Source: Paenacidovorax caeni (lineage in GTDB: Bacteria; Pseudomonadota; Gammaproteobacteria; Burkholderiales; Burkholderiaceae_C). Taken from it: DNA of 64,000 bases. A model generated the notes under the pieces. It was not told the DNA's origin, did no database searches, and saw only the letters and a list, made by a program, of their open reading frames with translations. Positions 10,560 through 20,466 of this stretch are shown piece after piece. The stretch lies in contig NZ_CYIG01000001.1 in the NCBI RefSeq assembly GCF_001298675.1, positions 122,449 through 186,448 of the forward strand, read 5' to 3'. The position numbers were made by a program, and so were the translations under genes. Each line of letters begins with the position of its first letter. The stretch's first letter is position 1.

Positions 10560-10781
10560 GCGAGCAAGAGCCGCCGCCCCCGCATCGCGCCGGAACAACG
10601 ACCCAAAATCCCTAAAAAATGTGGAATTCAGTTGGGGCCGCTGCCCGGCAATGCAAGCCTGCCCATCTGGCAACGGGACCCAAATCAGGAATTCTACTGT
10701 GCGCCCCATGCCCGTCTCTCAGCAGCGTGCCAGGGGCTGGTCAAGGTTCGCGATAATTCGCCGGCACCAACCTTCACTGCC

Positions 10782-11078
10782 ATGCACCGACGCCACCACG
10801 CCATCACACTGCAACAAGCCAGTGAAGAATCACCCACACTGGCCCAACTGATGTCGCTTACGCGCGAGTCCAGCGCACGCCTGCAGGCCATCCAGCCGCT
10901 GCTGCCGCCTGCGCTGCGCAGTGCCATCCAGGCCGGGCCGATCGAAGGACCGAGCTGGTGCCTGCTGGTCAAAGGCAATGCCGCAGCCGCCAAGCTGCGC
11001 CAGCTGGCGCCAGCGCTGGCCGCGCATTTACGCAGCAAGGGCTGGGATGTACAGGGAATTCGCCTCAAGGTTCAATAA
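10782..11078 (+). CDS. DUF721 (DciA-like) protein
   Basis: Small 98-residue protein with the DUF721/DciA fold signature: a helical N-terminus (TLAQLMSLTRESSARLQAIQPLLP), then KH-like strands (WCLLVKGNAAAAKLRQLAPALAAHL). DciA is the replicative helicase loader or regulator in bacteria lacking DnaC; whether this short betaproteobacterial form does that is inference. The start at 10782 (MHRRHHAITLQQA) is chosen inside a longer open frame. It is divergent from secA, a common arrangement. Confidence 0.75.
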   Translation: MHRRHHAITLQQASEESPTLAQLMSLTRESSARLQAIQPLLPPALRSAIQAGPIEGPSWCLLVKGNAAAAKLRQLAPALAAHLRSKGWDVQGIRLKVQ

Positions 11079-11116
11079 CTGAACGCAGGCCCTGCAGGGC
11101 CACGGCGGGAAAAAGA

Positions 11117-11192
11117 TGGTGCCGGTTGTCGGATTCGAACTGACGACCTACCGCTTACAAGGCGGGTGCTCTACCAACTGAGCTAAACCGGC
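11117..11192 (-). tRNA. tRNA-Thr (anticodon TGT)
   Basis: Cloverleaf on the minus strand: 5' GCCGGTTTAGCTCAG D-arm, anticodon loop CTTGTAAG giving TGT (Thr), T-arm GTTCGAATC, acceptor closing with ACCGGCA and an encoded CCA at 11117-11119. Decodes ACA and other ACN codons. It lies between the DUF721 gene and sspB. Confidence 0.96.
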
Positions 11193-11264
11193 GAAAACGT
11201 TTATTTTATACCGACCACGCAGCAAAAAAGAAACACGCCATGAGAATCATCGGCCAGTTTGCGC

Positions 11265-11768
11265 TCACTTGACACGTTTAAGCGCGGGCCGCCCACCGCC
11301 ACCCGCAGGCGGCACCGGGCGCGGCTCCTCAGCATCACTATCCGCCGTATCCGCCACAGTCAACTGCACCACCCGCTCCTGCGCAGGCGCAGCCCCGGAA
11401 GACTCAAGCGGCTGCGACAAGGCCGGTGCGCTCTCGACCACAACATCCTCGGGGGGAGGAAAGGCCATGCCCTGGCCATTTTCACGCGCATAGATGGCCA
11501 CGACGTGATCGACAGGCACGATGATTTCCCGCGGCTGCCCACCGAAACGCGCCTTGAACTCGATGTAGTCGTTACCCAGCTGCAGTGCACTCGTGGCGTC
11601 ATAGCTGACGTTCAGCACAATCTCGCCGTCCTTGACATACTCCCGCGGCACCTGCACGGAAGCATCCACGCGCACCACGACATAGGGGGTAAACCCATTT
11701 TCAGTGCACCACTCATAGAGGGCGCGGATCAGATACGGGCGCGTCGAAGTGGTGTCGTTGCTTTGCAT
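11265..11768 (-). CDS. sspB: ClpXP adaptor / stringent starvation protein B
   Basis: Adaptor that delivers ssrA-tagged proteins to ClpXP. 167 residues: the SspB core (RPYLIRALYEWCTENGFTPYVVV, then strands ending in IYARENGQGM) over about residues 10-110, followed by a flexible acidic/proline-rich linker and a basic tail (RPALKRVK) that corresponds to the ClpX-binding module. It is just downstream of sspA on the same strand (34 nt), the conserved sspAB order. Confidence 0.95.
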   Translation of the reverse strand: MQSNDTTSTRPYLIRALYEWCTENGFTPYVVVRVDASVQVPREYVKDGEIVLNVSYDATSALQLGNDYIEFKARFGGQPREIIVPVDHVVAIYARENGQGMAFPPPEDVVVESAPALSQPLESSGAAPAQERVVQLTVADTADSDAEEPRPVPPAGGGGRPALKRVK

Positions 11769-11802
11769 AGCGTGAAGAGTCGAGGACAGGACAAGAAAGC
11801 AA

Positions 11803-12414
11803 TTACTTACGCATGACCTTTTCGGACGGTGTCAGCGCCTCGATGTAGGCTGGGCGGGAGAAGATGCGTTCAGCATACTTGAGCAATGGCGCGGCGTTCT
11901 TCGACAACTCAATGCCGTAGTAATCCAGGCGCCACAGCAGCGGCGCGATGGCCACATCGAGCATCGAGAAATTCTCGCCCAGCATGTACTTGTTCTTGAG
12001 GAACACGGGCGCCAACTGCGTAAGGCGGTCTCGAATATGGGCACGCGCCTTCTCAAGCGCCTTTTCGTTGCCCTTGGTCGCGCGCGACTCCAGGGCGCTC
12101 ACGTGCACGAACAGTTCCTTCTCGAAGTTGAGCAGGAACAGGCGCACGCGCGCACGATCCACCGGATCGCCGGGCATCAGCTGCGGATGCGGGAAGCGCT
12201 CGTCGATGTATTCGTTGATGATGTTCGACTCGTACAGGATCAGGTCGCGCTCGACCAAGATCGGAACCTGGCCGTAAGGATTCATCACGCTGATGTCTTC
12301 CGGCTTGTTGTACAGATCGACGTCGCGGATCTCGAAGTCCATGCCCTTCTCGAACAGCACGAAGCGGCAGCGGTGGGAGAAGGGGCAAGTCGTTCCCGAA
12401 TAAAGCACCATCAT
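11803..12414 (-). CDS. sspA: Stringent starvation protein A (GST-fold, RNA polymerase-associated)
   Basis: 203 residues with an N-terminal thioredoxin-like GST domain (MVLYSGTTCPFSHRCRFVL) and an all-helical C-domain. SspA binds RNA polymerase and has no glutathione chemistry in E. coli. It is co-directional with sspB downstream and preceded by petABC, from which a terminator separates it. Two adjacent ATG codons (12414, 12411) are possible starts. Confidence 0.94.
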   Translation of the reverse strand: MMVLYSGTTCPFSHRCRFVLFEKGMDFEIRDVDLYNKPEDISVMNPYGQVPILVERDLILYESNIINEYIDERFPHPQLMPGDPVDRARVRLFLLNFEKELFVHVSALESRATKGNEKALEKARAHIRDRLTQLAPVFLKNKYMLGENFSMLDVAIAPLLWRLDYYGIELSKNAAPLLKYAERIFSRPAYIEALTPSEKVMRK

Positions 12415-12430
12415 GGTGAAAGGCTCCTAA

Positions 12431-12467
12431 AAATCAAAAAGAGTGGGATGCGCGAAGCACCCACTCT
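12431..12467 (-). terminator. Terminator of the petABC operon
   Basis: Minus-strand hairpin with arms agagtggg/cccactct extended by a gc-rich inner stem, followed by a T-run (tttttgatttt). It lies between the petC stop and the sspA start. Confidence 0.75.
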
Positions 12468-12519
12468 GCAAAGATGACGCCCCGGCGCGCGCCTGCGAAC
12501 CGGGGTACGCCCTATCGTG

Positions 12520-13275
12520 TTATTTGACGTCTTTCCAGAAAGCCGCGTTGAGTCGCCACGCAATGACCGTGAAGAGCGCCAGGTATAGCAGCACCCACAC
12601 GCCCAGGCTCTTGCGCTTGTCCTGCGCGGGTTCGCCCATCCACTGCAGGTAGTTCACCAAGTCACCAACGGCCTGGTCGTACTGCTGCTGCGTCATGGCG
12701 CCAGGGGTCAGTTGCTCCCAGCCCTTGAAGACATGCTCCTTCTGGCCGTGGCTCTCAACCTCTTCAAAAATAGCGCGACGCTCACCCTGCAGCTGCCACA
12801 ACGCATGCGGCATGCCAACGCTGGGGAAAACGAGGTTGTTCCAGCCCGTGGCCTTGGTCTCGTCGCGGTAGAAAGTACGCAAGAAGGTGTACAGGTAGTC
12901 GGCACCCGTGCCGTTGTGACCGGCACGCGAGCGCGCGATCACCGTCAGGTCTGGCGGGTTGGCACCGAACCACTCGGAAGCCTGCTTGGGATCAATGGCG
13001 GCCTTCATGGTCTCACCGATCTTGTCGGTGGTGAACAGAAGGTTGTCTTTGATCTCCTGATCGGTCAGGCCGATGTCCTTCAGGCGGTTGTAACGCATGA
13101 ACGCTGCGGAGTGGCAGCTCAGGCAATAGTTGACAAACAGCTTGGCGCCGTTTTGCAGCGAAGCCTTGTCAGTGGTGTTGACAGGCGCCTTGTCCCAGGC
13201 CATGCCGCCGCCGGCGGCGTGTGCGCCGGTAGCGATACCGAGGGCTGCGATCAGCGAAAAAAGCACTTTTTTCAT
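12520..13275 (-). CDS. petC: Ubiquinol-cytochrome c reductase, cytochrome c1
   Basis: Haem c subunit of the bc1 complex, periplasmic with a C-terminal membrane anchor. 251 residues: signal peptide (MKKVLFSLIAALGIATGAHA), CLSCHS haem-binding motif at about residues 52-57, a downstream Met-containing ligand region, and a C-terminal TM helix (LGVWVLLYLALFTVIAWRL). It follows petB with a 14-nt gap in the petA-petB-petC operon. Confidence 0.96.
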   Translation of the reverse strand: MKKVLFSLIAALGIATGAHAAGGGMAWDKAPVNTTDKASLQNGAKLFVNYCLSCHSAAFMRYNRLKDIGLTDQEIKDNLLFTTDKIGETMKAAIDPKQASEWFGANPPDLTVIARSRAGHNGTGADYLYTFLRTFYRDETKATGWNNLVFPSVGMPHALWQLQGERRAIFEEVESHGQKEHVFKGWEQLTPGAMTQQQYDQAVGDLVNYLQWMGEPAQDKRKSLGVWVLLYLALFTVIAWRLNAAFWKDVK

Positions 13276-13289
13276 TGTTGTTCTCCGGC

Positions 13290-14711
13290 TCAGTGAGGCT
13301 TGAAGGTCACGCGGTCAGGCACAGGCTTGGGTGTGCCCAGACGGGTCCACCAGGGCATCAGCAGGAAGAAGCCGAAGTAGAACAACGTACCGACCTGCGA
13401 GACACGCTCACCCACCGGCGACGGCGGCTGCACGCCCAGATAGGCCAGGATCACGAACACAACCACGAACACGGCATACAGCCACGTGTGCCAGCCCGGA
13501 CGGTAGCGGATCGAGCGCGCCGGGCTCTGGTCGAGCCAGGGCAGGAAGAACAGGATGATGACGGCACCACCCATCACGACCACGCCCCAGAACTTGGCGT
13601 CGATCGACAGCATCAGCGCGATGACCACAGCGGCAGCGACCACGATGCCGCCCTTGATGAAGCCGGGCAGCTTGGCCTTGAGCACGCCGAAGCCGGCGCC
13701 CAGCACCACGCAGGCGATCAGGGCATACATCATCTCGCTGGTGATGGCACGCAGCATGGAATAGAACGGCGTGAAGTACCACACCGGAGCGATGTGGTTG
13801 GGCGTCTTCAGCGGGTCGGCCGGGATGAAGTTGTTGTACTCCAGGAAGTAGCCACCCAGCTCGGGGGCGAAGAACACCACGGCCGAGAAGATGAACAGGA
13901 ACACGCCGACGCCGAAGATGTCATGCACCGTGTAGTACGGATGGAAGGGGATGCCGTCCAGCGGATGGCCCTTGGCGTCCACCGGCTTGCCGGGGCCCTT
14001 GATCTCGATGCCGTCGGGGTTGTTCGAGCCCACGTCGTGCAGCGCCAGCAAGTGGGCCACGACCAGGCCGATCAGCACCAGCGGCACGGCGATCACGTGG
14101 AAGCTGAAGAAGCGGTTCAGCGTCGCGTCGCCCACCACGTAGTCGCCGCGGATCAGCAGCGCCAGGTCAGGACCGACGAAGGGGATGGCCGAGAACAGGT
14201 TCACGATCACCTGTGCGCCCCAGTACGACATCTGGCCCCAGGGCAGCAGGTAGCCCATGAAAGCTTCGGCCATGAGCGCCAGGAAGATGGCGCAGCCGAA
14301 GATCCACACCAGTTCGCGCGGCTTGCGGTACGAGCCGTAGAGCAGGCCGCGGAACATGTGCAGGTACACGACCACGAAGAACGCCGAAGCACCCGTGGAG
14401 TGCATGTAGCGGATCAGCCAGCCCCAGGGCACATCGCGCATGATGTACTCGACCGACTCGAACGCCTTGGCGGCATCGGGCTTGTAGTGCATCACAAGGA
14501 AGATGCCGGTGACGATCTGGATAACCAGCACCAGCAATGCCAGCGAGCCGAAGATGTACCAGAAGTTGAAGTTCTTCGGAGCGTAGTACTCCGACATGTG
14601 CACCTTGTAGGCGTCGAAGGCCGTCGGGAAACGGTTCTCGAACCAGTTGGTGAGTTTCGCGCCCGCCGAGGCGTTGGGCGAGAGTTCCTTGAATTCGCGG
14701 TAAGCAGCCAT
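13290..14711 (-). CDS. petB: Ubiquinol-cytochrome c reductase, cytochrome b
   Basis: Membrane core of bc1 carrying both b haems and the quinol sites. 473 residues, the full-length (b6 plus subunit-IV-type) form with multiple TM segments. Seen: the PEWY-equivalent region (HIAPVWYFTPFYSML), the haem-ligand histidines in the RYMHSTGASAFFVVVYLHMFRGL and FFSFHVIAVPLV segments. Some 699 codons open on the opposite strand here are an antisense shadow. It lies 14 nt after petA and 14 nt before petC. Confidence 0.97.
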   Translation of the reverse strand: MAAYREFKELSPNASAGAKLTNWFENRFPTAFDAYKVHMSEYYAPKNFNFWYIFGSLALLVLVIQIVTGIFLVMHYKPDAAKAFESVEYIMRDVPWGWLIRYMHSTGASAFFVVVYLHMFRGLLYGSYRKPRELVWIFGCAIFLALMAEAFMGYLLPWGQMSYWGAQVIVNLFSAIPFVGPDLALLIRGDYVVGDATLNRFFSFHVIAVPLVLIGLVVAHLLALHDVGSNNPDGIEIKGPGKPVDAKGHPLDGIPFHPYYTVHDIFGVGVFLFIFSAVVFFAPELGGYFLEYNNFIPADPLKTPNHIAPVWYFTPFYSMLRAITSEMMYALIACVVLGAGFGVLKAKLPGFIKGGIVVAAAVVIALMLSIDAKFWGVVVMGGAVIILFFLPWLDQSPARSIRYRPGWHTWLYAVFVVVFVILAYLGVQPPSPVGERVSQVGTLFYFGFFLLMPWWTRLGTPKPVPDRVTFKPH

Positions 14712-14725
14712 GTGTACTGTCTCCC

Positions 14726-15325
14726 TCAGGCCTTCTTGTCTTCACCGATCAGGAGCTTCGTCTCCGACAGGTACATGTGCGGCGGCACTTCGAGGTTATC
14801 GGGCGCAGGCTTGTTCTTGAACACGCGACCGGCCATGTCGAAGGTGGAACCGTGGCAGGGGCACAGAAAGCCACCCTTCCAATCGTCGGGCAGCGAGGGC
14901 TGCGGGCCGGCGACAAATTTATCCGAGGGCGAGCAGCCCAGGTGGGAACAAATGCCCACAGCCACCAGCACCTCGGGCTTGATGGAGCGCCACTCGTTGC
15001 GCGCGTACTCGGGCGTGAGCTCAGCCGGGTTGCGCTTGGATGCTGGATCGGCCAGCTGGCCATCAAGCTTCGGCAGCTCCGCCAGTTGCTCTGGCGTACG
15101 CTTGACGATCCACACGGGCTTGCCGCGCCACTCCACGGTGATCTTTTCGCCGGGCTTGAGGCTGGAGATATCGACCTCGACGGCCGCGCCGGCCGCCTTG
15201 GCCTTCTCGGAAGGCTGGAACGTACTCACAAAGGGGACGGCAGCAGCCACGCCGCCCACCGCGCCAGCGCAGCCGGACGCGATCAGCCACGTCCGTTTGC
15301 CGGAGTCGATCGGAGTTTCACTCAT
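14726..15325 (-). CDS. petA: Rieske iron-sulfur subunit of cytochrome bc1
   Basis: Carries the [2Fe-2S] cluster that takes electrons from ubiquinol. 199 residues; both cluster motifs are present (CSHLGC and CPCHGS). The N-terminus has a Tat-like signal/anchor, but the twin-arginine position reads GKRTWLIAS (Lys-Arg instead of Arg-Arg). Start placed at MSETPIDSGKR (15325); a longer frame begins at 15367 without a better ribosome-binding site. First gene of petABC. Confidence 0.95.
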   Translation of the reverse strand: MSETPIDSGKRTWLIASGCAGAVGGVAAAVPFVSTFQPSEKAKAAGAAVEVDISSLKPGEKITVEWRGKPVWIVKRTPEQLAELPKLDGQLADPASKRNPAELTPEYARNEWRSIKPEVLVAVGICSHLGCSPSDKFVAGPQPSLPDDWKGGFLCPCHGSTFDMAGRVFKNKPAPDNLEVPPHMYLSETKLLIGEDKKA

Positions 15326-15419
15326 GGGGGGATCCTCGGTATGCAACGCTATTAGGGTCAACCACAAATTGTAGCGGAGTGATAATCGTGGCCGGAGGGC
15401 TGTCGCGTGCCAAGGCGCT

Positions 15420-15448
15420 GCCCTATATCAAGCAATAGGGCGGTTTTT
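15420..15448 (+). promoter_or_regulatory. Hairpin with T-run in the mscL leader
   Basis: Stem gccctat/atagggc (7 bp, 8-nt loop) followed by ggttttt, ending 29 nt before the mscL ATG. It looks like a small intrinsic terminator or attenuator; it might also end a transcript reading in from upstream. Function is inference. Confidence 0.35.
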
Positions 15449-15477
15449 CAAGCCCACCACCACCGGAGTGCGTTGAA

Positions 15478-15909
15478 ATGAGCATGTTGAAAGAATTCAG
15501 AGAGTTCGCCGTCAAGGGCAACGTCATCGACCTCGCCGTGGGCGTGATCATTGGCGGGGCGTTTGGCAAGATCGTTGACTCCGTCGTTGCCGACCTGATC
15601 ATGCCGGTGGTCGGCCTGGTTTTTGGCAAGCTCGATTTTTCCAACCTCTTCATCGTGCTGGGCACGGTACCCGAAGGCACGGCGCGCACGCTGGATGCGC
15701 TCAAGAAGGCCGGCGTGCCGGTGTTCGCTTACGGCAGCTTCATCACCGTGGCCGTCAATTTCCTGATCCTGGCCTTCATCATTTTCATGATGATCAAGCA
15801 GATCAACCGCCTCAAGCGCGAGGCGCCGGCCGCCGAACCCGCGCCCGCGCCGGCAACACCGGAAGACATCGTGCTGCTGCGCGAGATTCGCGACAGCCTC
15901 AAGCGCTGA
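15478..15909 (+). CDS. mscL: Large-conductance mechanosensitive channel MscL
   Basis: Pentameric inner-membrane channel opened by membrane tension during hypo-osmotic shock. 143 residues. Seen: an N-terminal amphipathic helix ([13 protein letters not shown]), TM1 ([22 protein letters not shown]) with the glycine-lined pore, TM2 ([23 protein letters not shown]) and a cytoplasmic helix after an Ala/Pro-rich linker. Single-gene unit ending in a strong terminator. Confidence 0.97.
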   Translation: MSMLKEFREFAVKGNVIDLAVGVIIGGAFGKIVDSVVADLIMPVVGLVFGKLDFSNLFIVLGTVPEGTARTLDALKKAGVPVFAYGSFITVAVNFLILAFIIFMMIKQINRLKREAPAAEPAPAPATPEDIVLLREIRDSLKR

Positions 15910-15927
15910 AAGACGCCTGCCCATCCA

Positions 15928-15964
15928 ACGCCCGTGGCCTCTGCGCCACGGGCGTTTTGTTTTG
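15928..15964 (+). terminator. Rho-independent terminator of mscL
   Basis: Perfect 10-bp stem (cgcccgtggc/gccacgggcg) with a 4-nt loop and ttttgtttt tail immediately after mscL, also positioned to act against read-through towards the convergent pdxA. Confidence 0.88.
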
Positions 15965-15966
15965 CG

Positions 15967-17013
15967 TCAAGCGGCCAGCGCGCGCGCCATGCGCACCGCC
16001 TCGATCAAGCTGGCTGCGTCGGCCACGCCCTGCCCCGCAATGTCAAAGGCCGTGCCATGGTCCGGGCTGGTACGCACCAGCGGCAGGCCCAGGGTGACGT
16101 TCACGCCCTTGTCCACGCCCAGGTACTTGACCGGAATCAACCCCTGGTCGTGGTACATCGCCACCACCACATCGAACTCGCCCGGGCGCGCACGGGTGGC
16201 GCGCGCGCGCATGAACACCGTATCCGGGGCGTAGGGGCCGCGCACGTCGAGCCCCTCGGCACGCGCCTGCGCCATGGCAGGCGCGATGACCTCGATCTCC
16301 TCGCGACCGAAAAGCCCTCCCTCGCCCGCATGCGGGTTCAGCCCGGCCACCGCAATGCGCGGCGCGCGGCCCAGGCTACGCGCCAGCGCGGCATGGGTGA
16401 TGCGCAGCGTTTGCAGCACGTTGCCAAAGGTCACGGCCGCCAAGGCATCACGCAGTGACACGTGGATGCTGACCAGCACGGTGCGCAGCTCGTCGTTGGC
16501 CAGCATCATGCGCACCGGCATGTCGGCCAGCGGCACGCCCGCGTGCCTGGCCGCCTCGGCCTGCAGCAGCTCGGTATGGCCGGGAAAATCCACGCCTGCC
16601 GCCGCCAGCGCCTCCTTATGCAGCGGCGCCGTCACCAGCGCCGCCAGTTCGCCACCCAGCGCCGCGCGCGCCGCCCATTGCACGCAGTGCGCAGCGGCAC
16701 GCCCTGCCTCGGCGCTGACCTGGCCCCAAGGCTGCGGCCCGGGCAGGCCGGGCAACGCCAGCACCGGCAGGCAGCGCGGCGGCATGTCCCATGCCTCCTG
16801 CGCATGCGCCAGCCGTGCCACGGGCAAGGACGGGTGGCCCGGCCCCTCGATGCACGCGGCGGCGCGGCGCAGCGTGGCCAGCTCACCCACCACAAAACAG
16901 CCGCGCAGCAGTTCCGGCGCATCACGAAACGCCTGGGCGATGGTTTCCGGGCCGATGCCGGCACTGTCGCCCTGGGTGATGGCGATGGGCTTCTTTGTGT
17001 GCGTGGAGTTCAT
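15967..17013 (-). CDS. pdxA: 4-hydroxythreonine-4-phosphate dehydrogenase PdxA
   Basis: NAD-dependent oxidative decarboxylase of the DXP-dependent vitamin B6 pathway. 348 residues from the ATG at 17013 (MNSTHTKKPIAITQGDSAGIGPE); an in-frame TTG six bases further upstream is less likely. Metal-binding histidines lie in the PGHTELLQ and MYHDQGLIPVKYLG segments and the C-terminal SPDHGTAFDIAG motif is canonical. Downstream of the Nif3-like gene on the same strand, with a repeat copy between them. Confidence 0.94.
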   Translation of the reverse strand: MNSTHTKKPIAITQGDSAGIGPETIAQAFRDAPELLRGCFVVGELATLRRAAACIEGPGHPSLPVARLAHAQEAWDMPPRCLPVLALPGLPGPQPWGQVSAEAGRAAAHCVQWAARAALGGELAALVTAPLHKEALAAAGVDFPGHTELLQAEAARHAGVPLADMPVRMMLANDELRTVLVSIHVSLRDALAAVTFGNVLQTLRITHAALARSLGRAPRIAVAGLNPHAGEGGLFGREEIEVIAPAMAQARAEGLDVRGPYAPDTVFMRARATRARPGEFDVVVAMYHDQGLIPVKYLGVDKGVNVTLGLPLVRTSPDHGTAFDIAGQGVADAASLIEAVRMARALAA

Positions 17014-17017
17014 GGTC

Positions 17018-17066
17018 AAAAATGGCTCTAGCGCTCGCCAATCAAGCGCTAGCAGCTATGAAATAA
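17018..17066. repeat. Comamonadaceae short interspersed repeat, copy 3
   Basis: Good copy: ggctctagcgctcgcc / atcaagcgctagcagctat, arms complementary around a short loop. It fills the 67-nt gap between the Nif3-like gene and pdxA. Confidence 0.7.
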
Positions 17067-17080
17067 GAAGTACAAAACGC

Positions 17081-17833
17081 TCAGGCTGGATTCGCAATGT
17101 CGATGAACTGGTGCTCCAGACCGTACTGCGCCGCCATGTGCGCCGCCACGGCGGGAGCGCCATAACGCTCGGTAGCGTGGTGCCCGGCAGCGATGAAAGC
17201 GACACCGGTCTCACGCGCCAGGTGGGCCTGCGGCTCAGAAATTTCGCCGGTGATGAAGGCGTCAGCCCCGGCGGCGATGGCGGCTTCAAAAAACCCCTGC
17301 GCGCCCCCCGTGCACCAGGCCACGCGGCGAATGGCCCGCGCGCTGTCCCCCGGCACCAGCGTGGCGTCGCGCCCGAGCACGCGCTCCACATGGGCGGCCA
17401 GCGCCTGGGCATCGGCGAACGCCGCCGGGGCCACGCAGCCCAGCTCCTGGTCGCCAAAGCGCTGGTCGGCCTGCCAGCCGAGCACGCGCCCGAGCTGCGC
17501 GTTGTTGCCCAGTTCCGGGTGGGCGTCGAGCGGCAGGTGGTAGGCGAACAGGCTGATGTCGTGCGCCAGCAGCAGGCGCAGGCGCTCCTTCATCCAGCCC
17601 ACGATTCGCCCGTCCTGGCCACGCCAGAACAGGCCGTGGTGCACGAACAGGGCATCGGCGCGCGCGGCAATGGCGGCCTCGATCAAGGCGCGGCTGGCCG
17701 TCACGCCGCTGACAATGCGCTGGATACTGTCCTTGCCCTCGACCTGCAAACCATTCGGGCCGTAGTCCTTGAAGCGCTCGGGCTGCAGCAGCCCGTCCAG
17801 GCCACGCAGCAGTTCGTTACGGGAAATGCTCAT
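17081..17833 (-). CDS. Nif3-like dinuclear metal centre protein (YbgI/DUF34)
   Basis: 250-residue member of the Nif3/YbgI family, often labelled GTP cyclohydrolase I type 2. Conserved metal ligands are visible: FVHHGLFW, then a later ITGEIS and FIAAGHHATER. The biochemical role in proteobacteria remains uncertain. It is divergent from the DegS-type protease gene with a 79-nt shared promoter region, a common betaproteobacterial pairing. Confidence 0.88.
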   Translation of the reverse strand: MSISRNELLRGLDGLLQPERFKDYGPNGLQVEGKDSIQRIVSGVTASRALIEAAIAARADALFVHHGLFWRGQDGRIVGWMKERLRLLLAHDISLFAYHLPLDAHPELGNNAQLGRVLGWQADQRFGDQELGCVAPAAFADAQALAAHVERVLGRDATLVPGDSARAIRRVAWCTGGAQGFFEAAIAAGADAFITGEISEPQAHLARETGVAFIAAGHHATERYGAPAVAAHMAAQYGLEHQFIDIANPA

Positions 17834-17912
17834 GCGCCGATTGTCTCAGCCTGCGCCGGACGCGGGGATGCCGCACAATGCCGGTTTCACTGCCCCCACT
17901 GAAATCCAATCC

Positions 17913-19055
<1,143 letters not shown>

Positions 19056-19073
19056 TCGCGCCAGACGCTATAA

Positions 19074-19123
19074 AAAAAGAAGCTCCCAGCGCTTGCCACA
19101 CAAGCGCTGGGAGCTTCTTTTAT
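19074..19123. terminator. Bidirectional terminator built from the short repeat, copy 4
   Basis: Perfect 21-bp stem (19075-19095 with 19101-19121) and a 5-nt loop (ccaca), A-run on the left and T-run on the right, so it can terminate both the plus-strand protease and minus-strand tatC transcripts. The inner stem is the family core (agcgcttg/caagcgct), i.e. a repeat copy serving as a terminator. Confidence 0.92.
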
Positions 19124-19129
19124 GCTTAA

Positions 19130-19912
19130 TCAGGCTTCCTCGCTGTCTTCCGGCGCCTTGGATACCCTGAGGAACCAGCCCGCACCAAGAATGCCCACCT
19201 CGTACAGCACGCACATCGGTATCGCCAGCGCGAGCTGCGAAATCACGTCCGGCGGCGTGACCACGGCGGCAATGACGAAGGCGACGACGATGAAATAGCC
19301 ACGGAAGGCCTTGAGCTTGTCGATCTCGACGATGCCAAAGCGCACCAGCAGCATCACGACAATGGGCACCTGGAACGCCATGCCGAACGCCAGGTACAGC
19401 GACAGGATGGATTCAACGTAGGAGGCAATGTCCGGCGTGGCGGCCACGCTGGTCGGCGTGAAGCCCTGGATGAAGCCGAACATCTTGTCGAGCACGAAGA
19501 ACTGCACGAAGGCGATGCCCACGTAGGCCAGCAGGCTGCCGAACAGGATCAGCGGCAGTGCGAACTTCTTCTCGTGGCTGTACAGGCCAGGCGCGACGAA
19601 GGCCCAGAGCTGGTAGATGATCCACGGCAGCACGGCCAGCACGGCCACCAGCATCAGCACCTTGAGCGGCACGAAGAACGGCGTGAACACGCCCACGGCG
19701 ATCAGCTTGGCATCGGGCGGCATGTGCGCGCGGATGGGCTGGGCAATGAAGTCGATCAGCCCGTTCGGGCCGGGCCAGATGGCAAGGACGATCAGCGCCA
19801 CGGCCACGCCATAGATGCAGTACAGCAGGCGGTCACGCAGCTCCATGAGGTGCTGCACGAAGGGCTGCTCAGTGCCCGCGAGCTCGTCGTCTTGGGAAGG
19901 GGTCTCGGACAT
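19130..19912 (-). CDS. tatC: Twin-arginine translocase subunit TatC
   Basis: Receptor subunit of the Tat pathway for folded proteins. 260 residues with six predicted TM helices and the conserved HLMELRDRLL N-terminal motif. Third gene of tatABC; the Rieske protein PetA in this window is a likely client. Confidence 0.96.
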   Translation of the reverse strand: MSETPSQDDELAGTEQPFVQHLMELRDRLLYCIYGVAVALIVLAIWPGPNGLIDFIAQPIRAHMPPDAKLIAVGVFTPFFVPLKVLMLVAVLAVLPWIIYQLWAFVAPGLYSHEKKFALPLILFGSLLAYVGIAFVQFFVLDKMFGFIQGFTPTSVAATPDIASYVESILSLYLAFGMAFQVPIVVMLLVRFGIVEIDKLKAFRGYFIVVAFVIAAVVTPPDVISQLALAIPMCVLYEVGILGAGWFLRVSKAPEDSEEA

Positions 19913-19981
19913 GGGAGGGGTGTTTTCAGGGGCGGGCGCAGCCAGGCTGCTGCTGCCGCTCCGGGCCGCGCGGCGGCCCGA

Positions 19982-20458
19982 TCAATGGAATTTTTTGGGC
20001 CGGTAGCGTGCCACGCGCGCCGCGCCCGAGAGAACCTTGGTGCGCACGCCAGCGCGTGCCTTGTACCACTGCGGCATGGCGCCGCGCTTGAGGCGCCAGT
20101 TCTTGCCAGGATGCTTGTAGGCCGGTGCGGGCGGCGTGTCCTCAAACGCGGACGCAGCGCCGTCAGCAGAAGACAGGGCGCCTGTGGCCTCGTTCCAGTC
20201 CTTCTCGAACGCACGCGCCTCGGTCTGGATCGACTGCTCGACGTCGCGCGCCGCACCCTCGACCTGCTCCTTCATTTTGCGCAGCTCGTCCAGCTCCATG
20301 CTGCGGTTGACCTCGGCCTTGACGTCGGCCACGTAGCGCTGCGCCTTGCCCAGCAAGGTGCCCACGGTGCGCGCCACACGCGGCAGTTTCTCCGGGCCGA
20401 TGACGATCAGCGCCACGGCGCCAACCAGCGCCATCTTGGACAGGCCAATGTCGATCAT
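19982..20458 (-). CDS. tatB: Twin-arginine translocase subunit TatB
   Basis: Single-TM subunit that forms the TatBC receptor. 158 residues: [26 protein letters not shown] with the Gly-Pro hinge, then an amphipathic helix and a long charged, Ala/Pro-rich tail. It begins 8 nt after tatA and is followed by tatC. Confidence 0.94.
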   Translation of the reverse strand: MIDIGLSKMALVGAVALIVIGPEKLPRVARTVGTLLGKAQRYVADVKAEVNRSMELDELRKMKEQVEGAARDVEQSIQTEARAFEKDWNEATGALSSADGAASAFEDTPPAPAYKHPGKNWRLKRGAMPQWYKARAGVRTKVLSGAARVARYRPKKFH

Positions 20459-20466
20459 GGCGTGGG

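Noticed and set aside
9711..10781. Long plus-strand extension upstream of the DUF721 gene
   Set aside because: The upstream part is antisense to secA; only the last 98 codons match the DUF721 family.
13275..15374. 699-codon plus-strand frame opposite petA and petB
   Set aside because: Antisense shadow of the bc1 genes; His/Asp/Gln-rich pseudo-protein without family features.
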